From Zingiber officinale (taxonomy: Eukaryota; Streptophyta; Magnoliopsida; Zingiberales; Zingiberaceae): 64,000 nucleotides of DNA. The stretch is from NCBI RefSeq assembly GCF_018446385.1, contig NC_055999.1, positions 81,173,859 through 81,237,858 of the forward strand, written 5' to 3'. The position numbers and the translations under genes were made by a program. Below are positions 36,567 through 45,874 of the stretch, in pieces. Under the pieces are notes generated by a model, which was not told the origin of the DNA, did no database searches, and was given only the letters and a program-made list of their open reading frames with translations. Each line of letters opens with the position of its first letter. Within the stretch, counting starts at the first letter, position 1.

Positions 36567-36970
36567 TGATCGGTCCAGGGACCGATCAGGTCGATATCTG
36601 ATCGGTCTCTACGACCGATCAGTAGAGTTCATTCGCTACTGATCGACCTCTGATCGGTCCGGGGACCGATCAGGAGGTTCCCTGATCGGTCTCCACGACC
36701 GATCAGGAGATTTAACGATACCTGATCGGTCTCCACGACCGATCAGGACATGAAATTCCTGACAGAGTTCACTGATCGATCCAGGGATCGATCAGGAGAC
36801 ACCGGCACAGATCGCAGCCCACTGATCCACATCTGATCGGTCCAAGGACCGATCAGGAAGATCCCTGATCGGTCTCCACGACCGATCAGGACGATCACTG
36901 ACCGATCAGGATGTTTCCTGATCGGTCAGGATTTCTCTGTTCGGACAGCCGTCCGATCAGATCACACTGT
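36567..36970. repeat. Hairpin array in 3' untranslated region of SIRE-type element
   Basis: Nine or ten palindromes have the same TGATCGGTC/GACCGATCA arms as those in the LTR, with loops such as cagg, tccac and caag. One uses GATCGATC arms and one (about 36,936) is diverged. The array sits between pol and ORF3, so the genomic RNA carries the motif at both ends and in the middle. Confidence 0.9.
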
Positions 36971-37120
36971 GCACTATCCCCTCATTAACACCTCCCGACC
37001 CACTCTCTTCCCGATCTTCTTCCTTCTCAAAACCCTAGCCGACCGACTCATAACCTAGCCGACGCCCCTCTTTTCCTCCCGTCTTCTCGACCCATCATCT
37101 TCTAAAAGCCGAAGGTTACA

Positions 37121-38593
37121 ATGGCGCCCAGGTAACTCTTCTTCCTTCCGAGATTTGTTCATTCTTAGCGTTTTAGCTTCTTTTCACATTTTCTCTATGT
37201 GTGTTGTCTCGGTTCTCTCTGTGTGGCTCCCGTGGACTCCCATTTGCCCCGACCGTGTCCAAATCTTTATCTATTTAGGAAGAAAGCAGCCGGTCAGAGT
37301 TCTTCTAAGTCCCCAGCTGAGAAATCCAAGTCTCCTGCTCCCTCTCGACCCCAACCAGCTGGTTCTAGTAGATTCCCAAACCGCCATTTTGAGCAAGCAT
37401 TTCAACAGAGGACATTCAAGCTGCTTCCATGTCGATCTGTGGATCGCAAGTATATGGATGAATTTTGTCCTTCTGTGTCCGAAACCCTAGCCTATTTTAA
37501 ACTTGACTCGGTAGTCTACTTAGAGAGGGACATCAACCTTGACCTAGTTTCTGAGTTCTATAACAATCTTCATCAGAACAGTGATGATGTTTATAAAACC
37601 TGAGTCGCTAAAAGATCTATCGATTTCTCCATCAGAGAATTTTTTGGGTATCTAGGCTGCCGGATGTGTACGGGGGATCTTTTCTCAATTTATCCTGATT
37701 TACCAGAATCATTACGTCCTCCACTTGATGTCTCACCTGACTCCATCTATGAGTACTTCTTCGGTCATCCTAGACCAGATGACCTAGATGAGTTGGATGT
37801 TGACTTTCCCACTTTTGCTGCCCTACGACTATCTGCCCCTGACTATATTCTTTTTAAGATAGTCACAAACTGTATTCTTCCAATTACATCCAAACCTCTT
37901 GCTGAAATCCGACCCTATCATTGTTTGATGCTGTATGGGCTACGTCGGCGTCTCGACTTTGACATTATGTCCAGCATCTACTCTTCGATCATTTCATATT
38001 CTCGGCCCAGTGGCTCCACTGTTTATATGCCTTATGGGCATATAATTACTGATTGGCTCGAGACCCTTCAGGTTGATGTGTCTAAGGGTAGGGTAGTCAA
38101 AATGGTCAGGCAGGATTGTCGACTTGGGAAACGGGCATTTTCCAAGTCTGGCATCATTGGACAAAATGGGGGTGTTCAGTGGAAGGATGGGAGAGTTTTG
38201 GGTGAGTTACCACGGGGACCTCCACGACAGGTTGCTCCTGTTGCTGCTGCTCCTGCTGCTGCTGACGATGGAGAGGACGATCCTGATCTGCGCTGGCAGA
38301 TCGCCGAGCTAGAGAGCCGTTTTGATCGGCATGATGAGATGATATCTGCTGAGCTGGATGGCTTGCGTATTCGGATAGACCAGCGCTATGATGACCTGCG
38401 CGGGCATATTGACCAGCGTTTCGATGATATGCGCAGTCATCAGGTGGTGACACAGCAGTTGCTACTCGGATGGATGGCACGCTACCCGCCTCCGCAGTCT
38501 TACCCAGGCTATCCATCCTCCAGCGTGCCGTCTCAGGATTTCACCCCTCTTGCCGATGATGGTGATATTCCTCAGTGTGAGGATGTTGATTGA
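37121..38593 (+). pseudogene. ORF3 of SIRE-type element, two exons, one internal stop
   Basis: An 11-nt first exon (ATGGCGCCCAG, 37,121-37,131) is followed by a GTAACT...TATTTAG intron of 147 nt and exon 2 from 37,279, giving MAPRKKAAGQSSSK. A Ser/Pro/Lys-rich N-terminus precedes a conserved-looking core (RTFKLLPCRSVDRKYMDEF). TGA at 37,601-37,603 interrupts. The same frame continues with YEYFFGHPRPDD, ILPITSKPLAEIRPYH and MPYGHIITDWLETL, resembling the 'putative plant transposon protein' type found in SIRE-like ORFs. A predicted coiled coil (DQRYDDLRGHIDQRFDDM) and a Pro-rich end follow. Without the TGA it would be about 445 residues. The role is unknown; env-like has been proposed for this position in SIRE elements, but I see no signal peptide. 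Confidence 0.8.
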
Positions 38594-39062
38594 CACAGTT
38601 TGTTTGTTGGCTGTCTGTATTTTGGATGTTATTTGTTAGTCTTTATGACTGACCTGGATGTTTGCACTTCTGATGCTACTCCTGTATTTATGCTACTCCG
38701 TTTTCTATTTACTTGCTCTTTATTATGCTTCATTTTCTATTGGATATTAATATGCTGTTCACTTGCATGTCTTGTTTGTCCTTTATTTCTTTATTACTGT
38801 CTTATAATACACTTAGAGGGCATTCTAAGTGCTTTACGAAACAGACAGTAAGGGTTAAGGGGGAGCTCTTTATGTTATCTTACCATATTCGCACCTTTTC
38901 GGTGTTTGACAAAGGGGGAGAAGATAACTAAGTTTAGATGAATGAAAATTTGAAGACCCTCATATAGTGGAGTATCCGCCTTAGGGGGAGGATCTTGATT
39001 CCCCTAAAATTATGAAAATTTGAACAATTCTGATCTAAACTTAAATCGTGTTGTCAAACAAC
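38594..39062 (+). other. Spacer with hydrophobic in-frame extension and several purine tracts
   Basis: The ORF3 frame stays open after its TGA for about 84 codons (to 38,851). They are rich in Leu, Phe, Cys and Ile, as T-rich DNA often gives. Purine tracts AGGGGGAG occur at about 38,858, 38,913 and 38,983, ahead of the true PPT. Confidence 0.5.
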
Positions 39063-39076
39063 AAAAAGGGGGAGAT
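39063..39076 (+). other. Polypurine tract of SIRE-type element
   Basis: AAAAAGGGGGAGAT directly abuts the TG of the 3' LTR and is the primer site for plus-strand synthesis. Confidence 0.9.
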
Positions 39077-40815
39077 TGTTGATACAGTCTGACCTGGCTG
39101 TTGTTTTGATGTTGACACTGATTTAAGTTTGTATCAGATATTAATCAAACTCAGACTGACTACTGATCGAGGTTGATCCATTGGGAGGGAAAGTCCTGGT
39201 GAGTGAAGCCAGGCAAGGGAAATCCAGATGGGTCAAGGTTGACCAGACATCTGGTGAAAAGTCCAAGCAGGGAGCTTGGCATGGGAAAAGTCCAAGTATG
39301 GAGACTTGGCACGGAGTGGTCAGAGAGGGCTCGGTAGCTCGTTCTCTGGACCGGACGAAGTCGGAGAGGGCTCGGTAGCTCGTTCTCCGGACTAGGTCAG
39401 AGAGGGCTCGGTAGCTCGTTCTCAAGACCAATCCCAATATCACATGGGCGTTGGATCGGTCAACAGACCGATCCAGTGGGATTTTGTTTTCCTGATCGGT
39501 GCACAGACCGATCTAGTGAAACTAGGGTCTCTGATCGGTCACTCAGTAGCACATCGAGTAATCTGATCGGTCTGTAGACCGATCAGGAAACACTCAGTAG
39601 CCTACTGAGTGTAATCTGATCGGTCTGTAGACCGATCAGGAGATGATGTCGCGAGAAGGAAAAAGGAAGTGGATCGGTCCGTGAACCGATCCATATGAAC
39701 CCTGATCGGTCTGTCGGACCGATCAGGTCATATCCTGATCGGTCTCCAGACCGATCAGGTGACGATCTCAGGAGTGCGAGGAACCGCACCCATTAAACCT
39801 TGATCGGTCTGTCGACCGATCAGGCCATACCCTGATCGGTCTTCACGACCGATCAGAGTTCAATCCAAAGGTGTGGATCGGTCCGCTGACCGATCCACCA
39901 CACTGTCTGCACACACTGTCAGTTTCTGCTGATTTCTAATTCGTTTGTTATACGTCTGATCTAACATCTGCTTGTGAGCTTTTTGAGTAACAGGTTGCAG
40001 GTACCATGGTGATGCTTTAATTCAAATCAATGACTATCAAAGGAATAAAACAAAATGTTTTTTTCCACTGGTTATCGCTGCAGATTGTGCAAAAGAAGCA
40101 TCAACGTTCACTGGCTTGTTCAGTTGGCTCACTGGCTGCAATCAGCTTGACTCTTCCTCATTGGTTCGAGTTCAGAGACACCAGTGAAGACCAAGGATGG
40201 TATTGGTGTGAGCTCAGATATTCAGATGAGGAAGAAGCGTGATTGGCGACGCCTGGTTTGGCGACAATGATACGCTACTGGTTTGCAGTGATTCGATGCA
40301 GGCAAACGCAGTGAAGAAAGCAGAGAAATAAGAAGGAGGAAGTGGAGAGGATCACCAACACTCTGGAAAAACTCTCTCTGTCGTTCAAGCAAGAGGCTGT
40401 GCGTTTTTGTTGAGCTCTTGGCTGATTCCTCCTGTCGTTGTTTTTCTGCTTCGTGGCTGTAAGTTAAACTGTTCAATCCTTTAGCCACACTCTGTAAGTA
40501 ATTGTGCTTCACTTTCAAATCTACTCTTGTGATCTTTGTGGAGAGGTTACTCCACCGAGAAGGAGGATCTAGCCGGAGTTTATCCGGGGTGTGATCTACC
40601 GAAGATCAAGGAGTCGTCCACCTTACGGACACGCCGAGGAGTAGGGGCAAGTTATCCCCGAACCTCGTAAATCCTAGTGTTAGTGTGCTTGTGTTTTTCT
40701 CTCCTTTAGTTGTCTAATTCCGCTGTGCTAACGATTATCTGTGTAGAAGTTTTCGTTTAAGTTTTTAAAGGAGCTATTCACCCCCCCCCCCCTCTAGCCA
40801 TCTAAGATCCTAACA
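39077..40815 (+). repeat. 3' LTR of SIRE-type element
   Basis: Nearly identical to 29,185-30,900. Against the 5' LTR it has lost most of one hairpin unit near 39,535, gained one near 39,803 (gatcggtctgtcgaccgatc), and has a longer C run near 40,782. Confidence 0.95.
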
Positions 40816-41131
40816 ACTACCTCAAATGGTCATGCTCAATATACTCAGAGTGTATTAGTGTAATTTTATAGTCAAGATTGACTAATACCAAATTACACTA
40901 CGACTATACCAATGATTTGTTCCTAACCATCTTAGTCGTGAACTACTATTTATAATTTATAAGAAACTGATAACATGATCTTCTGTGTGTGACACCACAC
41001 ACCATGTTATCTACAATATAAATTAATTGAACAACTACACTTAGCATAAATCTAGATAATTTGACCAATGTGATTCTTATTTCTAAGTAAATATTTATAC
41101 AAAAGCTAGACTTTTAGTATACATTCCAACA

Positions 41132-43077
41132 ACGCCCATTCTGCAATTCTATGGGAGTAGAGGGTTCTGACTTAGAAGGTACTATGCTCACTTCCATTTC
41201 CAGAGTATATTCTCAAAACGAATTTGGTAATTCTAAATAACTCATCATCGATTTAATCTTTTCTATAAGAGTCCTATACCTTCTTTCTGCCACACCATTC
41301 TGTTAGGGTGTACCAGGTGCAGTCAGTTGGGATTGACTCCCGATTTCTGATAAGTGACTCCTAAACTCTCCTAAGAGGTACTCGCCACTACGATCTCACC
41401 GTAGTGTCATGATACTTTTACCTTGATGTTTCTCCACATCAGCCTTGTACTCTTTGAACTTATCAAAGTACTTAGACTTGCGGCACATCAAGTAAATGTA
41501 CCCGTATCTTGAATAGTCATCTAAAAAATGAATTATTCGAAACCACCACTTGCCTAGATAATCATAGATCCACACAAATCAGAATGAACTAATTCCAATT
41601 CATCTTTGGCTCTATACCCCTTAGACTTAAAAAGCCTCTCGGTCATTTTTCCTTCCAAGCAAGACTCGTAGGTTGGAAAGTTTTCCACCACCAAATGAAC
41701 CCAAAAGTTCATCAGCTATTTTCCTTTGAATCCTACTCAAGTTAAAATGACCTAGCCTTAGATTCCAAAGATATGATTGATTCATTTCCAAAAGTTGCTT
41801 TCTCTTATTAAAGTTAGAAGATATGTTATAATTTCCATTTGTTGCATCGTGGGAGTATTGGATTATAAATTGCCAACCAACGTACCAGAACTGAAAACTT
41901 TCCTATTTTTCTTGATAACAACTTTGTTATCAAAATAGACAGAATATCTATGCTTAAGTAGTTTTAGAAACTAAAATCAATTTTTTTTCTAAAACTTGGT
42001 ACGTAAAAACAATCAATGTTTTATTCCTTTCAAAGGATAAACATCTCCCACTATAACAACTGCTACTTTTGCAGCGGTGCCCATGTAGACAGTATTTTCC
42101 CTTTCATATAGTTGTCAGGTTTCCTGGAACCCCTGCAATGAATTGCAGACATGATCAGTGGTTCCCGTATCTACACACCAGGTACCGGTAGATAACACCA
42201 CTAAACATGTTTCAACAACTAATGAATAAAATACACTTCTATTGTTCTCATTTCTGAGAGGAAAGTCCACCTTAGAGTCCAAGTTTTGTTTCCAATCATA
42301 ATTGGGACTACTAAGTCTATTCTATAGTATAACAGCTAGGGGATTGACAAACATTTGAAATCCTAAGAATCATAAAAATATTTGGTCAAGACCAACACCT
42401 CAAAATCCTTGTGATTTATCCATTAATTTTATTGTCTTGTCAACCTAACTTTATGATAAATAAAATTAATAGTTGGTTTTTCTTTGATCAAATATTTGGT
42501 CAAAACTTTTGAATTTAAAATAATATTGATTCCTCAAAATAATATTATTTAAATTCACCAACACTTCAAACACCGGGAATTATGCATGCCACGTTAGTGT
42601 GGACGTATACAAATTCAACATTTGTAAGAGGAGGGTCTTACCCATTAATTTTATGATCTTGTCATCCTAACTTTATGACAAATAAAATTAATAGTTGATT
42701 TTCCTTTGGTCACGTAAAACAATAGCAGTGACTCCGTTGGGGAGGATACTATTGAATGTGTCTAAGTATATACCATTACTTGATATTTAGTCCATTAAAT
42801 AGGATTGTGCCCCTTCAGTTGGAGAAGATCACACGCTCCTAAATAATTTCCTATAACCATCCATAAAGGAAGTTTGATCTAGTGATTCACAACAAACCCA
42901 TCCGTTGTGGAGGGAGGCACTCAGAGCCAACACGCAAGTTTGTTGCATCACTTACAAACCAGTAATGGAGACCGTGAAATTTATTTAAAAATCACTCTCC
43001 CACTTAGTTATTTAAGGTGAGGAATTTTAACCTAGCAAAGACACATCACACACATCACAGTAAATAAAAGCAATAAA
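41132..43077 (-). pseudogene. pol: Host Angela-type Copia internal region, part 2: integrase, pre-integrase and protease remnants
   Basis: The sequence resumes exactly where 10,691 broke off, starting with the duplicated ACGCC, and is paralogous to 18,895-20,490 and then 26,385-26,620. On the minus strand the protease region near 42,120-42,190 reads TWCVDTGTTDHVCNSLQGF, with DTG intact, unlike the nested copy. Pre-integrase and integrase are broken by many small indels. Sequence past 42,830 runs through the CACTA 2 empty site. It is cut at 43,077 by the next LTR-like sequence, so the 5' end and 5' LTR of this element are not in view. Confidence 0.85.
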
Positions 43078-43774
43078 TGTAACACCCATAGGATCTCTAA
43101 TAATTCATATAGATTTATGCATGATTAATATAGATTTATGCATGATTAAAATGTACCTTAATAATTCAAATAGATTTATACATGATATAGTATGGGCCTT
43201 ATGTGGATTTTCAAAAATATAAAAGAAAAAGAACCAAAAAGAGGCATGACCAAGGATTAAACCTTTGACCTCTTGGTAAGTGGTTCCATGTCATAACCAG
43301 TAGCCCCAGCAGGGGTGTGCTGATATGAAAAGAGGGAAATTATGGTTAAAGGTAAGGAAAGTGAAGGCTCACTTCACTAAGGAGGAGAAATTCAAGCTTC
43401 CTTCTCTTCTTACAATGAAAAGAGAGTTTTTACTTTCTCCCTTCATTTAGGATGAGTAAAAGAAGAGGGAAGGAAAAGATCATTTTTCCTTCTTCCTCTT
43501 AATTGGAATAAAAGGAGAAAAAGAATGAAAATCTTCATTTTTGCTCTCTCTTTCTCCTTCCTCCTTCTCTCCACCGAAACCACTCTCTTCTTCCTCACCA
43601 TTGCCGAACCAAGCAAGAAGGTTTGCTCTCTAGGAAAAGCTTCACAACCAAGGATTTCTTCTCTTAGAGGATTAAGCAAGAGAAGTAAGTATCCTCTCAC
43701 CTGCAGTACAATAGTTATCGTACGCTTTACGTTTTGTTTGAAAAAAAAGGACTTAGGGATCTCCTTGCAAGTTT

Positions 43775-44830
43775 CGGCCAAGATAAGAAGTTGTGGTCAC
43801 TTATGGTTGTCAAGTTACAAATCATGCTACATGTTGTATAAAAAAAAAATCTAGAACCCTACCTTAGGTTTCGGCCAAGAGAAAATATAAGGTGTAGAGT
43901 AAGATTTTGAAATCTAAACATGCTTATTTATGCTCCTTCATGATACATGATCTATTATATGTTGTTAGATAAGTTTTCATGCTACATGATGTATAAAAAA
44001 AATCTAGAACCTTTCTTTAGGTTTCGGCCAAAGATGAACACAAGGTCTAGGGCAAGATTTTGAGACCTAACTGTACTTGTTTTATGCTTCCTCATGATGT
44101 CTGCTTTCTTATGCTATGTTAGGTTAAATATCCATGGCTTATGTTGAATGAAAACCTAGAAATACCACCTTGAAGTTTCGGCCAAGGTTGAATTAAAGGC
44201 TTAGAGAAAGTTGTTGACCTAACTATACTTGTTTTATGCTTCCTCATGATGTATGCTTTCTTATGCTATGTTAGGTTAAATATCCATGGCTTATGTTGCA
44301 TGAAAAACCTAGAAATACCACCTTGAAGTTTCGGCTAAGTTAAGAGACAAGGTCTAGAGCAAAGTTTTGAAATGAAAACGTGCTTGTTTATGCTCCTTCA
44401 TGATACATGATCTCTTATATGTTGTTAGTTAAGAGTTTTATGCTCCATGTGGTATTAAAGGTTGAGAAACCCTACATTGATGTTTCGGCCAAGTTGGGAT
44501 ACAAGGTCTAGGGCAAGGTTTTGAAATCTAGTCATACTTGTATATGCTTCCTTATGATGTATGATCTTTAATATATGGTTAGTTTAAGTTTCATGCTTCA
44601 TGTTGTATTTAAAAGTTTGAATACCTCACATTTAGGTTTCGGCCAAGGTTGAAATTGAGACTTAGAGCAAAGTTTTGAAACCTAACCATGCTTATTTATG
44701 CTTCCTTATGATATATGATTTCTTACATGTTGTTAGTTTCATGCTACATGTGGTATTAAAAAAAATTGGAACCTCATATTAAGGTTCGGCTAAGGATGAT
44801 TTAGGGTTTGTAGGAAGATCAAAACCCCAA
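43775..44830 (+). repeat. 153-bp tandem repeat, about six to seven units
   Basis: The landmark GTTTCGGCCAAG (or close variants) occurs at about 43,869, 44,021, 44,175, 44,328, 44,483, 44,637 and 44,786, so spacing is 149-155 bp. Units also share tgcttccttatgatgtatgatc and catgctacatgttgtat segments and are diverged by substitutions. Confidence 0.85.
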
Positions 44831-44844
44831 CCATGCATGATAAT

Positions 44845-44980
44845 GACTCTTTATGATATGCTTTAGGTTATATGCACTTATGACATCATGTTATGATTCC
44901 TTATGATATGCTTTATGTATGTGCACTTATGACATCATGTTATGATTCCTTATGATATGCTTCATGTTATGAATAATTTA
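44845..44980 (+). repeat. Short tandem repeat of about 60 bp, two to three units
   Basis: The unit gattccttatgatatgcttta...gcacttatgacatcatgttat is repeated with few changes, immediately after the 153-bp array. Confidence 0.75.
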
Positions 44981-45874
44981 AAAAAATGAAGTTTTAGAAT
45001 TGAAAACAATCTTAGCGAATATATGTCCTTTAGAATTGTATGATAAACTAAAGGATGAAATGAAAAATTAAAAGACCAAATTGAAAAATCAAATTTTTTT
45101 TGCATGTGTTAATCCAAATACTTCAAGGAATTATAGAAGTCTAAATTTGTACTATAAAAAATTGAAAAACTTTATTTTTTTTACAACTACCATTATATTT
45201 TGAACATATATAAAAATTAGCTAGATTTTTAGAATAGAAATACTATTTTTAAATATTTATTTTTAAAAATAAATATTATCTACTTAAAATATTTTTTGTG
45301 CGAGGTTTTCTTATAATTTCTTATTCAATTTTTTTTTAATGGAAAAGTTTGTTCTCTATCTAAATTTTTTAATTTTTTTGATAAATAATGAATTTTCTAT
45401 GAATTATTTATCGAAAAACTTATTTATAAAACTAAAAAATCTTGAAAACTTATCTTTAAAAATTTAATTTTTCATTAGCAACATATTCTGTTCTAAATAA
45501 TTAGAAAAATTTGGGAGATTTCTTTAGATAAAAATCTAGTCTTAAAATTTATCTAGTAAAAAACTACGTTTCTGTACAAAATAATTTATTTGTGCTAAAA
45601 TACTTAAAGAATTTTTGTAAAATTTTTTTTACATATTCATATACTACTTTTGAATCGTAAGAAAAAAATTCAAAATTTTTTAATGTGTTAAACTTATTTT
45701 TAAATTAAATTTGATAAGTGTGATTATTAAATCTTAAATATTTAGATTTTGGAAAAATATTTTATAAAAATCTTTCTCACTTTGAATTATATTTTCTTAA
45801 TCATTAGAAAAAGTTTCAATCTTTTATTTATTTGTGTTTTTCTCCCAACTTTATTTTGATGTGATCAGAGAGGA
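44981..45874 (+). other. AT-rich SIRE-like internal remnant, left part
   Basis: The sequence resembles the AT-rich 3' internal region at 15,600-16,075, including its end ttttgatgtgatcaga compared with ttttatgtgatcaaa. It is interrupted by the solo LTR and resumes at 48,747. No ORF survives. Confidence 0.55.

Larger units (their letters stand above)
29185..40815 (+). mobile_element. Nearly intact SIRE-type Copia retrotransposon with third ORF
   Basis: The element is 11,631 bp, flanked by the direct repeat ACTAC (29,180-29,184 and 40,816-40,820). It has LTRs of 1,716 and 1,739 bp, a PBS, gag, pol, an extra ORF downstream of pol, and a PPT. Domain order in pol (protease, integrase, RT, RNase H) is Copia. 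The added 3' ORF and long 3' region are typical of the SIRE/Maximus lineage. The LTRs differ mainly by a few substitutions and by gain or loss of hairpin units, which points to a recent insertion. Three in-frame stops (gag/pol boundary, RNase H, ORF3) suggest this copy may not be autonomous. Confidence 0.95.
10692..41131 (-). mobile_element. Nested Angela-type Copia retrotransposon inserted in a relative of the same family
   Basis: The element is bounded by LTRs 10,692-13,085 and 27,101-41,131. The latter is 2,395 bp once the SIRE insertion is removed, against 2,394 bp for the former. It is flanked by the 5-bp duplication ACGCC (10,687-10,691 and 41,132-41,136). The host sequence reads continuously across the site, as shown by the paralogous stretch near 18,895 (ggcttacgcccattctac). 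Internal sequence free of insertions is only about 4.3 kb and holds a damaged protease-integrase-RT-RNase H order on the minus strand. Most of gag is missing. Motifs such as GATDHVCNSLQGF in the protease and GLKQASRSWN in RT place it in the Angela/BARE-like lineage. Confidence 0.9.
27101..41131 (-). repeat. 5' LTR of nested Angela-type Copia (copy D), split by a SIRE element
   Basis: Starts TGTTGGTTGATCC and ends acattccaaca, then ACGCC. It is interrupted at 29,185-40,815 by a complete SIRE-type element with target duplication ACTAC. LTR copy C reads across this point without interruption (aaagaaactacctcaaatg, about 12,766). Without the insertion it is 2,395 bp. Confidence 0.9.
43078..44980 (+). 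repeat. TGTAACACCC LTR-like fragment (probable Ty3/gypsy)
   Basis: It starts TGTAACACCC exactly where the Angela sequence stops (the paralogue at about 26,620 continues caataaatatgg). TGTAACACCC starts are frequent for plant Ty3/gypsy LTRs. It contains a CT-rich stretch near 43,540-43,610 and then tandem repeats. The right boundary is uncertain and no matching TG..CA end is visible. The ORFs here match nothing. Confidence 0.45.

Noticed and set aside
36567-36970. CRISPR-like look of regularly spaced palindromic repeats
   Set aside because: Plant DNA, no unique spacers of constant length, and the unit is a hairpin with a variable loop that also occurs in the LTRs of the same retrotransposon.
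43525-43854. 109-codon ORF with a hydrophobic start, considered as a secreted peptide gene
   Set aside because: It lies at the start of the LTR-like fragment, the hydrophobicity comes from a CT-rich leader, and the end runs into the tandem repeats.
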